The position numbers and the translations under genes are program-made. From Carideicomes alvinocaridis (lineage in GTDB: Bacteria > Pseudomonadota > Alphaproteobacteria > Rhodobacterales > Rhodobacteraceae), in assembly GCA_005473895.2 (NCBI GenBank), contig SRJI02000017.1, forward strand, positions 1 to 64,000: a stretch of DNA of 64,000 nt, in the 5' to 3' direction. Within the stretch, counting starts at the first letter, position 1, and the number at the start of each line of letters is the position of its first letter. The notes beneath the pieces are model-generated. The model was given only the letters and a program-made list of their open reading frames with translations. It did no database searches and was not told the origin of the DNA. This document shows positions 17,340 to 26,121 of this stretch, piece by piece.

Positions 17340-18113
17340 TCAGAGCGCGGTCCAGCCGCCGTCGATGGAGATCGTGGTGCCGGTGATCTGGTCGGCGGCC
17401 GCCGAGCAGAGGAAGACCGTGGTGCCGCCGATCTGCTCCACCGTGGCGAATTCCTTGGAGGGCTGGCGGTCGAGCATGACCTTGCGGATCACCTCGTCCC
17501 GGCCCATGTCGTATTTCTTCATCGTGTCGGGGATCTGCGCCTCCACCAGCGGGGTCAGCACGTAGCCGGGGCAGATGGCGTTGCAGGTGATGGGCTCTTC
17601 CGCCGTCTCCAGCGCGGTGGTCTTGGACAGGCCGACGATGCCGTGCTTGGCGGCGATATAGGCCGCCTTGTAGGGCGAGGCGGTCAGCCCGTGGGCGGAG
17701 GCGATGTTGACCACCCTGCCCCAGCCCGCCTTGCGCATCATCGGCAGCGCGGCCGCCGTGGTGTGGAAGGCGGAGGAGAGGTTGATGGCGATGATCGCAT
17801 CCCATTTCTCGACCGGGAAATCCTCGATCGGGGCGACGTGCTGGATGCCGGCATTGTTCACCAGGATGTCGCAGGCGCCCGCCTGCTCCACCAGCGCGCG
17901 GCATTCCGCCTGCTTCGACATGTCGGCCTTGATGTAGCGGGCGTTTACGCCGAATTCACGGCCCAGCCCTGCGGCCAGTTCGTGGTCCTCGGTCGAATCG
18001 GTAAAGGAGTTCAGAACGACATCCGCGCCCGCCTCGGCGAGCGAGCGGGCGATTCCCAGCCCGATTCCCGAATTGGACCCGGTGATGATTGCGGTTTTTC
18101 CTGAAAGGGACAT
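17340..18113 (-). CDS. bdhA: D-3-hydroxybutyrate dehydrogenase
   Basis: A 257-residue SDR enzyme that interconverts 3-hydroxybutyrate and acetoacetate with NAD, in polyhydroxybutyrate and ketone-body use. It has TGSNSGIGLG, NNAG in ILVNNAGIQHVAPIE, catalytic Ser in NIASAHG, and Y-x3-K in YIAAKHG. The segment HGLTASPYKAAY and the conserved Gln of IQHVAPIEDFP are typical of 3-hydroxybutyrate dehydrogenases. AGGAG lies 12 bases before the ATG. An upstream candidate sRNA or leader terminates 128 bases before the start, so expression could depend on read-through. Confidence 0.92.
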   Translation of the reverse strand: MSLSGKTAIITGSNSGIGLGIARSLAEAGADVVLNSFTDSTEDHELAAGLGREFGVNARYIKADMSKQAECRALVEQAGACDILVNNAGIQHVAPIEDFPVEKWDAIIAINLSSAFHTTAAALPMMRKAGWGRVVNIASAHGLTASPYKAAYIAAKHGIVGLSKTTALETAEEPITCNAICPGYVLTPLVEAQIPDTMKKYDMGRDEVIRKVMLDRQPSKEFATVEQIGGTTVFLCSAAADQITGTTISIDGGWTAL

Positions 18114-18152
18114 GGGTCGGCGACTCCTGTTCTTGTTCGCCCCTTTCTAGCA

Positions 18153-18165
18153 TGCTGCGCCAGCA
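18153..18165. promoter_or_regulatory. Perfect palindrome TGCTG-CGC-CAGCA upstream of bdhA
   Basis: A 13-bp perfect palindrome 40 bases before the bdhA start codon. TGC-N-GCA type sites are bound by PHB-metabolism repressors of the PhaR type in related bacteria; that link is inference only. Confidence 0.3.
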
Positions 18166-18240
18166 AAATAAGGGTATGACAGGGTTTTTTCGCCGTCCGT
18201 GGCGCCGGGCGGCGACGCGCGGCCCGGGCAGGATTTGGCC

Positions 18241-18316
18241 AAAAAAAACGCCCGCACGAGGCGGGCGTCAAGTTATTGAGGCAGGTTTCATACAGGCAAG
18301 AAACCTATCGAGCAGT
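18241..18316 (-). ncRNA. Candidate small RNA (or bdhA leader), two hairpins ending in an intrinsic terminator
   Basis: Reading the minus strand from the predicted start near 18316, the RNA would be about 75 nt. Hairpin 1 (18283-18306) pairs AGGTTTC with GAAACCT around a 10-nt loop. Hairpin 2 (18248-18268) pairs ACGCCCGC with GCGGGCGT around a 5-nt loop and runs into eight U residues, a textbook intrinsic terminator. A promoter-like pair sits at the right distance upstream. There is no open frame of note. It lies between bdhA and yejA and could act in trans, or as an attenuated leader of bdhA, which begins 128 bases downstream. Confidence 0.65.
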
Positions 18317-18322
18317 GCCTTC

Positions 18323-18350
18323 TTTATACGCCGATTTGAGCGCGGGTCAA
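18323..18350 (-). promoter_or_regulatory. Sigma70-type promoter of the candidate sRNA
   Basis: On the minus strand TTGACC (18350-18345) and TATAAA (18328-18323) are separated by 16 bases. This is one of the best matches to the housekeeping promoter consensus in this GC-rich window, and it points at the two-hairpin element with its terminator 75 bases on. Confidence 0.6.
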
Positions 18351-18418
18351 AGCTAAAAGTTTGAAAAGACGGGAGTCCGCCGGTAGGTTCGCCCGCAACG
18401 AAGAGAGGGCAGAGCAGG

Positions 18419-20281
18419 ATGAATGCCGCGATGCGAGCGCGTCTTTCCGACCGGGCCGGGCGGGCCCTGCGCCATGCGGCGCTGAGCGCGGCGCTGCTGG
18501 TGTCCGCCGCCGGGGCCGCCGCTGCCGAGCCCGAGCACGGGATTGCCATGTACGGCACTCCGGCCCTGCCCGAGGGCTACGACCACCTGCCCTATGCCAA
18601 TCCCGACGCGCCCAAGGGCGGCCGCATCGTGATGGGCGAGGTCGGGGGGTTCGATTCGCTCAATCCCTTCATCCTCAAGGGCGAGCCGCCCTGGCAGCTG
18701 GGGCAGCTGGCCTACGAGTCGCTGATGGGCCGGAACTGGGACGAGCCGTTCTCGCTCTACGGGCTCTTGGCGGAGACGATCGAGACCGGGCCCGACCGCG
18801 AATGGGTCGAATTCACCCTGCGGCCCGAGGCGCATTTCTCCGACGGCAGCCCGGTGACGGTGGAGGACGTGATCTGGTCCTTCGAGACGCTGGGGACCGA
18901 GGGGCATCCGCGCTACCTGGGCTTCTGGAAACAGGTGGCGGAGATCGAACAGACCGGCCCACGCAAGGTGCGCCTGACCTTCGCCGAGGACAACCCGGAG
19001 CTTGCCCTGCTGGCCGGGCTTCGGCCGATTCTGAAGAAGGGGCAATATACCGGCGCGGGGGCGCCGGCCTTCGGCCGCTCCACCCTGGACGATGCGCCGA
19101 TCGGCAGCGCGCCCTACCGGGTGACCGAGTTCGAGGCCGGGCGCTACGTGGAGCTGACGCGCGATCCGGACTACTGGGGCCGCGACCTCGCCTTTCGGAA
19201 CGGGACCGACAATTTCGACACGATCCGGATCGAGTATTTCGGCGATGCCGCGGCGATGTTCGAGGCGCTGAAGGCCGGGGTGATCAGCGTGTTGCGCGAG
19301 ACCAATGCCGACCTGTGGGAGACGCGCTACGATTTTCCGGCGGCGCAGCGGGGGGACGTGGTGAAATCGGTGATCCCGCACCAGCGGCCCTCGGGGATGA
19401 CCGGCTTCGTCATGAACACGCGGCGCGAGATCTTTGCCGATTGGCGGGTGCGGGCGGCGATGATCCTCGCCTTCAACTTCCCCTATATCAACGACACGAT
19501 GACCGGGGGGCGGCAGCCGCGCATCACCTCCTATTTCTCCAATTCCGAGCTGGGGATGCGGCCGGGGCCGGCCGAGGGGCGGGTGCGGGATCTGCTGGAC
19601 CCCTTCGCGGATGACCTGCCGCCCGGCACGCTGGAGGGCTATGCCCTGCCCGAGGGCGAGCTTTCCGCGCGCAACCGCGACGACCTGCGGCGGGCGATGG
19701 CGCTTCTGCGCGAGGCGGGATGGAGCGTGGACCGCGACTCGCGGCGGCTGGAGAACGCGGCGGGCGAGCCCTTCCGCTTCGAGGTGCTGCTGTCCAAGGG
19801 CAGCCGCGAGAACGTGTCGATGATGCAGCTCTATTCCCGCGCGCTGGAGCGGCTGGGGATCGAGATGCAGGTCACCGTGACCGACGATGCGCAGCTGGCC
19901 CAGCGGACCAACGCGCTCGACTTCGACATGGCGCATTTCCGGCGGGGCCTGTCACTGAGCCCGGGAACGGAGCAGCGGCTTTACTGGGGGTCCGAGGGGG
20001 CGGATGCGCCGGGCTCGCGCAACTGGATGGGGGTGAAGTCGCCGGCGGTGGACGCGATGATCCAGGCGATGCTGGATGCGCCCTCGACCGAGGATTTCAT
20101 CGCCGCGACGCGGGCGCTGGACCGGCTGCTGATGGCGGGGCGCTACGTGATCCCGCTCTACCAGTGGAATGTCAGCCGGATCGCCCATGCGAAGGAGCTG
20201 CACTATCCCGAGCACCTGCCGATCTACGGCGACTGGGCCGGCTTCCTGCCGGATGTCTGGTGGTGGGACGAGGCGGAGTAG
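18419..20281 (+). CDS. Family-5 extracellular solute-binding protein, YejA-like
   Basis: A 620-residue periplasmic binding protein with a Sec signal peptide ending near GAAAA-EPEHG. The opening of the mature protein (IAMYGTPALPEGYDHLPYAN, then DAPKGGRI) is characteristic of YejA, which binds oligopeptides including microcin C-type compounds. Family-5 core motifs such as LRPEAHFSDGSPVT are present. In most genomes yejA is followed by yejB, yejE and yejF; here the next gene is ccdA on the other strand, so this copy is orphaned. It may serve permeases encoded elsewhere. GAGAGGG lies 10 bases before the ATG. Confidence 0.9.
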   Translation: MNAAMRARLSDRAGRALRHAALSAALLVSAAGAAAAEPEHGIAMYGTPALPEGYDHLPYANPDAPKGGRIVMGEVGGFDSLNPFILKGEPPWQLGQLAYESLMGRNWDEPFSLYGLLAETIETGPDREWVEFTLRPEAHFSDGSPVTVEDVIWSFETLGTEGHPRYLGFWKQVAEIEQTGPRKVRLTFAEDNPELALLAGLRPILKKGQYTGAGAPAFGRSTLDDAPIGSAPYRVTEFEAGRYVELTRDPDYWGRDLAFRNGTDNFDTIRIEYFGDAAAMFEALKAGVISVLRETNADLWETRYDFPAAQRGDVVKSVIPHQRPSGMTGFVMNTRREIFADWRVRAAMILAFNFPYINDTMTGGRQPRITSYFSNSELGMRPGPAEGRVRDLLDPFADDLPPGTLEGYALPEGELSARNRDDLRRAMALLREAGWSVDRDSRRLENAAGEPFRFEVLLSKGSRENVSMMQLYSRALERLGIEMQVTVTDDAQLAQRTNALDFDMAHFRRGLSLSPGTEQRLYWGSEGADAPGSRNWMGVKSPAVDAMIQAMLDAPSTEDFIAATRALDRLLMAGRYVIPLYQWNVSRIAHAKELHYPEHLPIYGDWAGFLPDVWWWDEAE

Positions 20282-20496
20282 GTCCGGGGGCGGTGGGTCC
20301 CCTGCCCTCGATATCCGTTACAATTGGCGGCGCGGTGGGGAGATTGCCACCGCCTCCCGCGAACGGCCGCGCGACTGCGTCGAGCGGCGCCTGCGGTTCT
20401 CCTTATGCGTGGAGAGTGCCGGGGCCGCGGCGCTGAGTGTGGGCCTATGGCTGGGACGTGCGGGTCTCGCCTTGCGGGACCATGGCCCGGCGGGGG

Positions 20497-21243
20497 TCAG
20501 CCCACCTGGCCCAGGACCGGGAAGACCTCGAGCAGCCAGTAGGAGAAGGCGGAGAAGCCGCCGGTCAGCATCATCAACCCGATGGTCCAGAGCAGCAGGC
20601 CCATCACTCGCTCGATCCGGTCCATGTGGCGCTTCATCCAGCTCATCAGCCCGGTGAGCCGCGGCAGGAAGGCGGCGACGGCGAGGAAGGGCAGGCCCAG
20701 CCCCGCGGCATAGACGGCGAGCAGCGTGGTGCCGCGCGACACCGAGCCCTCGGAGGCGGCAAGCGACAGGATCGCGCCGAGCTGCGGGCCGATGCAGGGG
20801 GTCCAGCCGAAGGCGAAGGCCAGGCCCAGCACGTAGGCGCCGAAGGCCGATCCGCCGCGGTCGCCCGCATCCAGCCGCGCCTCGCGGTCGAGAAAGCCGA
20901 TGCGGTAGATGCCGATGAAATGCGCGCCGAAGATCATGACGATGATCCCGGCGGCGGCGGTGAACCAGCCCTGCCACTGGAGAAAGAACATCCCCGCGGC
21001 AGAGGCGGCGGCGCCGAGCAGCAGGAAGATCGTCGAGAGCCCCAGCACGAAGAAGAGCGCGGGCAGCAGCGCGCGGGACCGGGCGCCCTGCCCCAGCTCG
21101 CCCAGCGTGGCGCCGCTCATATAGGCCAGGTAGGGCGGCACGACGGGCAGCACGCAGGGGCTGAGGAAAGACAGCACGCCCGCGGCCAGCGCCACCAGCA
21201 TGGCGGGCAGAAGGGCGGCATCCATGATCTCGATTCCGAACAT
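20497..21243 (-). CDS. ccdA: Cytochrome c biogenesis protein CcdA
   Basis: A 248-residue, six-helix inner-membrane protein that carries electrons from cytoplasmic thioredoxin to periplasmic thiol proteins for cytochrome c maturation. The two redox cysteines are in LSFLSPCVLPVVPPYL and WTPCIGPQLGAIL, each followed by the conserved prolines. The ATG at 21243 was chosen over an upstream in-frame start because homologues begin close to this hydrophobic segment; a second ATG at 21225 is possible. It diverges from tusA (120 bases) and converges on yejA. No ccm genes are in the window. Confidence 0.92.
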   Translation of the reverse strand: MFGIEIMDAALLPAMLVALAAGVLSFLSPCVLPVVPPYLAYMSGATLGELGQGARSRALLPALFFVLGLSTIFLLLGAAASAAGMFFLQWQGWFTAAAGIIVMIFGAHFIGIYRIGFLDREARLDAGDRGGSAFGAYVLGLAFAFGWTPCIGPQLGAILSLAASEGSVSRGTTLLAVYAAGLGLPFLAVAAFLPRLTGLMSWMKRHMDRIERVMGLLLWTIGLMMLTGGFSAFSYWLLEVFPVLGQVG

Positions 21244-21363
21244 GGTCAAAGCTCTAGGGGATCGGCGGGGCGGCGTCACCCGGACGATCCGTCACAAGCG
21301 CGTGGTCCCGTGTTTCAAATCGCCGCGCTGGACAGGGCCGGGGCGCGCGCCTAGAGAGCCGCC

Positions 21364-21609
21364 ATGGACGAGGATTTCATCGATGCCGCGGGGCTGCTCT
21401 GCCCGCTTCCGGTGCTGAAGGCGCGCAAGCGGTTGCAGGGGATGGCGCCGGGGGCCGTGCTGGCCGTGCGCGCCGACGACCCCGCCGCGGTGATCGACAT
21501 GCCGCATTTCTGCACGGAGGCCGGGCACGAGCTGCTGTCGGCCGAGGCGGACGAGATTCCGGGGCCGAAGGGGCCGGCGCGGGTGTACCGTATTCGCAGG
21601 GGCGGGTGA
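21364..21609 (+). CDS. TusA-family sulfurtransferase
   Basis: An 81-residue protein with the fold and signature of TusA/SirA/YedF sulfur carriers. LLCPLPVLKARKRL (about residues 11-24) holds the CPxP motif whose cysteine carries a persulfide, and a second conserved half follows (ADDPAAVIDMPHFC). The size is typical. TusA relatives deliver sulfur for tRNA thiolation or molybdenum cofactor steps; which applies here is unclear. The divergent ccdA suggests a loose thiol-chemistry theme. Confidence 0.88.
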   Translation: MDEDFIDAAGLLCPLPVLKARKRLQGMAPGAVLAVRADDPAAVIDMPHFCTEAGHELLSAEADEIPGPKGPARVYRIRRGG

Positions 21610-21800
21610 GCGGAGGTCTCGGCGGGGATTCGAGGCTGGCGGCCAGCGCGGGTTGAGGTGATCCGTCTAGGCCCAGAGCACGTCCCGGGATCTATCGGGT
21701 CTGGTCATCTTTCTTCGTGAAGCGAAACCCGCCGGGATCGCCGCGCCGCCCAAGGCCCGGGGCGCGGCTTCCTGCAGGGCCCCTCCCCCCAGCCAAATGC

Positions 21801-21831
21801 AAAACGCCCCCGCGATGTCTCGCGGGGGCGT
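21801..21831 (-). terminator. Intrinsic terminator of rne
   Basis: On the minus strand CGCCCCCGCG and CGCGGGGGCG form a 10-bp stem with a 6-nt loop, extended by an A-U pair into a T4 run. It begins 26 bases after the rne stop. Confidence 0.75.
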
Positions 21832-21856
21832 TCGTTTCTCGGACGTGCCGCAGGCT

Positions 21857-24706
21857 TCAGGAGCCCAGCGACCACCAGCCGCGTTTCTTCGGCTTGGCCT
21901 TGGCCGAGGGCTCTTCGGCCTTGTTGGCGCCCACGCTCTCGGGCGTCTTCTCGGGCTCCGGGGCCTTCTCGGGCTCGGCGGGCGTCTCCGCGACCGGTTC
22001 GGGCTGCGGTGCAGGCTCGGGCTCCGGTGCAGGCGCGGGTTCCGGTTCGGGCGCCGGCTGTTCGACCGCCACCTCTCCGGGAGCCTCGGGCTCTGCCGGG
22101 GTGCGCTGGTCCTGCGGTTCCTCGGGCAGCTCGGCCGGGGTTTCGGCCGCGGCCTCTGCCACGGCCTCCGCCTCTGCCGGGGTCTCGCTCACCTCCTCCT
22201 TGGGCTTCGCCTTGGAGCGGGAGCGCGAGCGGCTGCGCGGCTTCTTCTTCGGCGCCTCTTCCTCGGCCGGGGCCTCGGCGGCCTGGTCCGCGGGGGCGTC
22301 GCCCACCGCATCCTCGTCGCCCGCGGGTTCCGCCGGCGGCTCGGAGGTCGCGACCTCGGGCTTCGCAGCCGGCTTGGCGTCGGACTTGCGGCTGCGCGAC
22401 ACGCTGCGCTTCTTCGGCGCGGGCTTGTCGTCGTCGTCAGCCTCCCCGGCGGCCTCTGCGCTCACCGGCTCGGCCTTGTCGTCCTCGGCCTCGCTGTCGG
22501 AGCTGTCACCCTCCTGCCCGTTCTCCTGGCCGTTCTCGCTTCCGTTGCCGGAGCCGGAGGATTTCCGGCGGCGACGGCGGCGGCGGCGCTTCTTGGGCTT
22601 GGGCTCTCCCTCGTCCTGGGCGGCGGCGGGCGCCTCCTCTTCCACCGCGCCGGCGGGGAGGTTGTCGCTCTCGTCGACGGGGGTCTCGTCCTCGTCCTCC
22701 TCGGGCAGGTCCTCCATCATGGAACTGTCCGCCGAGATCACGTGCGCCGTGGCCTCGGGCACCGAGCGGGTCGCGGTCTTGAACTTCTCGATCGAGAAAT
22801 CGGGCGAGACCAGCGTGGCGTCGCCCTCGATCCGGACGGCCATGCCGTAACGCAGCTCGATCTGGGCGATATGCTCGCGCTTCTGGTTCATCAGGAAGTT
22901 GGCGATGGCCACCGGACATTTCACCAGAACCTCACGGCTCTTGCGGCGGGTGCCCTCTTCCTCGATCTGGCGCAGGATCGACAGCGCCATGCTGTCGTCC
23001 GAGCGGATCAGGCCGGTGCCGTGGCAGGCCGTGCAGGGCTGGGTCGTCGCCTCCAGCATGCCCGGACGCAGGCGCTGGCGCGACATCTCCATCAGGCCGA
23101 AGCCGGAGATGCGGCCGACCTGGATGCGGGCGCGGTCGGTCTTGAGCTTGTCCTTGATCCGCTTCTCGACGGCGGCGTTGTTCTTGCGCTCGTCCATGTC
23201 GATGAAGTCGATGACGATCAGCCCGGCAAGGTCGCGCAGGCGCAGCTGGCGGGCCACCTCGTCGGCGGCCTCCAGGTTGGTCTTGAGCGCCGTCTCCTCG
23301 ATCGAGCCTTCCTTGGTGGCCCGGCCGGAGTTGACGTCGATCGCCACCAGCGCCTCGGTCACGCCGATCACGATGTAGCCGCCGGACTTGAGCTGCACGG
23401 TCGGGTTGAACATGCCGCCGAGGTAGGATTCCACCTGGTAGCGCGCGAAAAGCGGCAGCGGGTCGGCGTAATGCTTCACGTTCTTCGCGTGGGACGGCAT
23501 GATCATCTTCATGAAGTCCTTGGCGATGCGGTAGCCGCGCTCGCCCTCGACGAAGACCTCGTCGATCTCGCGATTGTAGAGGTCGCGGATCGAACGCTTG
23601 ATCAGGTCGCCCTCTTCGTAGATCTTGGCCGGCGCGATGGATTTGAGCGTCAGCTCGCGGATCTGTTCCCAGAGCCGTTGCAGGTACTCGTAGTCGCGCT
23701 TGATCTCGGTCTTGGTGCGCTTGGCCCCCGCGGTGCGGATGATGAGCCCGGCGCCCTGCGGCACCTCGATGGAGGCGGCGATTTCCTTGAGCTTCTTGCG
23801 GTCGGCGGCCTGGGTGATCTTGCGCGAGATGCCGCCGCCCCGGGCGGTGTTGGGCATCAGCACGCAGTAGCGGCCGGCGAGCGACAGGTAGGTGGTCAGG
23901 GCGGCGCCCTTGTTGCCACGCTCTTCCTTGACGACCTGCACCAGGAGGATCTGGCGGACCTTGATCACTTCCTGGATCTTGTAGCGGCGCGGACGGGGCT
24001 TGCGCGGCGGGCGGATGTCCTCCTCCGCGTCGTCGTCGGCCACCGACTCGATGCTTTCGTCATGGGCGGTGGCGTCGCGGGCCCGGTCCTCGGCTTCGTG
24101 GCCGTTGCCGTTCGCCGCGCCGTTGCCGGCCTCCTTGCCGGTCTCGTCGCCGTTGCGGGCGGAGCCTTCGCCGTTCTCGGCATCGGGCTCTTCCACCGGC
24201 GTCTCGCCGACGCGCTCCATGGGGGAGCTGCCCTCTTCGGGCTCGCCGACCTCCTCGTCGCCCTCGTTGAGGTCGATGGTCTCCATCCCGCCGATCTCGG
24301 ACGGGGTGACCTCGGCGGTCTCGACGGCGTCGTCACTCTCGGCCTTGGCGGCGCGCGAGCGGGAGCGGCGGGATTTCGGCTTTTCGTCTTCCTCGTCGCG
24401 GGCGCGCTGTGCCTCGGCATAGGCGCGCTCTTCCTCCATCAGGGCCTCCCGGTCGGCGACCGGGATCTGGTAGTAATCCGGATGGATCTCCGAGAAGGCG
24501 AGGAAGCCGTGGCGGTTGCCGCCGTAATCGACGAAGGCCGCCTGCAGCGAGGGTTCGACCCGCGTTACCTTGGCGAGATAGATGTTGCCGGCGAGCTGCC
24601 GCTTGTTTTCGGATTCAAAGTCGAACTCCTCGACCTTGTTGCCGTCCACCACCACGACGCGGGTTTCCTCCGCGTGGGTGGCATCGATAAGCATTTTCTT
24701 TGCCAT
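21857..24706 (-). CDS. rne: Ribonuclease E
   Basis: RNase E (949 residues) starts mRNA decay and processes rRNA and tRNA, and scaffolds the degradosome. The S1 domain begins near residue 38 (NIYLAKVTRVEPSLQAAFVD) and is split by an acidic, low-complexity insertion at about 90-225 before resuming with KIQEVIKVRQILLVQV. The catalytic domain includes VDVNSGR and GLIVIDFIDM (metal-binding Asp residues) and the zinc-link PCTACHGTG. The long C-terminal half alternates Arg-rich (KKRRRRRRRRK) and acidic tracts and ends KPKKRGWWSLGS. In Caulobacter a terminal GWW motif binds PNPase, so the same is likely here. MAKKMLID was taken as the start, five codons inside the longest frame. Confidence 0.96.
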   Translation of the reverse strand: MAKKMLIDATHAEETRVVVVDGNKVEEFDFESENKRQLAGNIYLAKVTRVEPSLQAAFVDYGGNRHGFLAFSEIHPDYYQIPVADREALMEEERAYAEAQRARDEEDEKPKSRRSRSRAAKAESDDAVETAEVTPSEIGGMETIDLNEGDEEVGEPEEGSSPMERVGETPVEEPDAENGEGSARNGDETGKEAGNGAANGNGHEAEDRARDATAHDESIESVADDDAEEDIRPPRKPRPRRYKIQEVIKVRQILLVQVVKEERGNKGAALTTYLSLAGRYCVLMPNTARGGGISRKITQAADRKKLKEIAASIEVPQGAGLIIRTAGAKRTKTEIKRDYEYLQRLWEQIRELTLKSIAPAKIYEEGDLIKRSIRDLYNREIDEVFVEGERGYRIAKDFMKMIMPSHAKNVKHYADPLPLFARYQVESYLGGMFNPTVQLKSGGYIVIGVTEALVAIDVNSGRATKEGSIEETALKTNLEAADEVARQLRLRDLAGLIVIDFIDMDERKNNAAVEKRIKDKLKTDRARIQVGRISGFGLMEMSRQRLRPGMLEATTQPCTACHGTGLIRSDDSMALSILRQIEEEGTRRKSREVLVKCPVAIANFLMNQKREHIAQIELRYGMAVRIEGDATLVSPDFSIEKFKTATRSVPEATAHVISADSSMMEDLPEEDEDETPVDESDNLPAGAVEEEAPAAAQDEGEPKPKKRRRRRRRRKSSGSGNGSENGQENGQEGDSSDSEAEDDKAEPVSAEAAGEADDDDKPAPKKRSVSRSRKSDAKPAAKPEVATSEPPAEPAGDEDAVGDAPADQAAEAPAEEEAPKKKPRSRSRSRSKAKPKEEVSETPAEAEAVAEAAAETPAELPEEPQDQRTPAEPEAPGEVAVEQPAPEPEPAPAPEPEPAPQPEPVAETPAEPEKAPEPEKTPESVGANKAEEPSAKAKPKKRGWWSLGS

Positions 24707-25254
24707 GTGATCCGTTTGCACGGCCGCACGGCGACCGGCCCGGCGGGCGGGTCAGGACGTACGGCAGGTGCCTGATAGGGGCGAGCACGCGCAGGCGCCG
24801 GCGCGGGACCGAACGGTCCCCTGCCCCGAGCCCCAAAGGTAACGCGCGTGTCATCGCGGTTCTTCTCCGATCCCTGGGGCCTTTGGGCCGTCCAGGAACC
24901 CGTTCATGGCCCGCCTTGCGGCCGGGCAGTTCGTATGGCCCCGTGGGGCCCAATCGGTCTGTCCCGGCACCGCCAGGCCCGTGGGCCACGGCATGATCGG
25001 GAAACAGCGAAACTCTTGTCGGGCGCGCCTGTCTCGGAACCCTTTCGTTCCGGTCGCGCCACGGCCCGAACATAAGACGACAGGCGGGTCATTTACAATG
25101 GGCAATCGTCCGCGACGCGATTCGGGCCGGGGGGCCGCGCCCTGCAGGAGTGGCGGTGCGCGCCGCGGCGGGGGCTGTGGCAGCGGACGGGCGAGCCCTT
25201 GCAGCAGGCAGGGGTCTTCTCTACATCAATGCCAGTGACGAAAGAGGAGCGCCG
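24707..25254. other. Long intergenic/leader region between divergent rne and bolA
   Basis: This 548-base gap has no credible gene. On the minus strand it would form a leader of about 350 nt for rne with several stable hairpins, for example GGGACC-GTTC-GGTCCC near 24820 and GGAAC/GTTCC near 25040. Long structured rne leaders mediate autoregulation in E. coli; a similar role is inferred. The right-hand part must also hold the bolA promoter, which I cannot pinpoint. Confidence 0.5.
25070..25098 (-). promoter_or_regulatory. Possible rne promoter
   Basis: On the minus strand TTGTAA (25098-25093) and TTATGT (25075-25070) are spaced 17 bases apart in one of the few A/T-rich patches of the region. 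The match is modest, and start-site mapping is needed to accept it. Confidence 0.35.
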
Positions 25255-25491
25255 ATGCCCATTCAGGCCCAGGATATCGAGGATCTGCTGCGCGAGAAGT
25301 TTCCCGAGGCCCGCATCACCGTCGAAGGCGATGACGGGCGGCATTTCTCGGCCTTCGTGGAGGATGCCAGCTTTCGCGGCAAGAACCGGGTCCAGCAGCA
25401 GCGCGAGGTCTATGCCGCGCTGAAAGGCCGGATGGACGGCGCCGACAGCGAATTGCACGCCCTGGCCCTGACGACCCGGGCGCCCGACTGA
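25255..25491 (+). CDS. bolA: BolA-family protein
   Basis: A 78-residue BolA/YrbA-type protein. It opens with [17 protein letters not shown], and the class features [17 protein letters not shown] and a conserved His (LHALAL) near the end are present. BolA proteins bind monothiol glutaredoxins and share a [2Fe-2S] cluster in iron sensing. The monothiol glutaredoxin gene 86 bases downstream supports that role. AAGAGGAG precedes the ATG; an upstream in-frame ATG at 25150 adds unrelated sequence. Confidence 0.92.
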   Translation: MPIQAQDIEDLLREKFPEARITVEGDDGRHFSAFVEDASFRGKNRVQQQREVYAALKGRMDGADSELHALALTTRAPD

Positions 25492-25577
25492 GCGGCCCCG
25501 GAGCCCGGGACCGCCGTGCCAAGCCGACCCCCCGCCCGAAGAGCCGGGCGGCGCCAGGATATGAAGGAACGCGCAAG

Positions 25578-25940
<363 letters not shown>

Positions 25941-25988
25941 TCGGGCGGGGCGTCGTCCCCGCGTCAGGCGTGGATGTGAGACCGTGGA

Positions 25989-26050
25989 GGGGGGCGCTGC
26001 CCCCCGCCTTCGGCTCCCCCCGCCATATTTAGAGACCAGAGAAGCAGGGG
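25989..26050 (+). repeat. Intergenic repeat copy 4 (full length)
   Basis: GGGGGGCGCTGCCCCCC, then GCCTTCGGC and TCCCCCCGCC, ATATTTAGAGACCAGAGAAG and a G-run. It has the same architecture as copies 2 and 3 and lies downstream of grxD. Confidence 0.8.
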
Positions 26051-26121
26051 CGTGGCGCGCCATTGGGACGGCCGCGCCCTTTGGCATGGGCGGGGGAGCG
26101 GCGGCGCGTCGGGCGGGGCCG

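Noticed and set aside
21797-24775. A 992-codon open frame on the plus strand
   Set aside because: It mirrors rne on the other strand. Its Leu/Gly/Arg-rich sequence has no domain, while the minus strand encodes a full RNase E.
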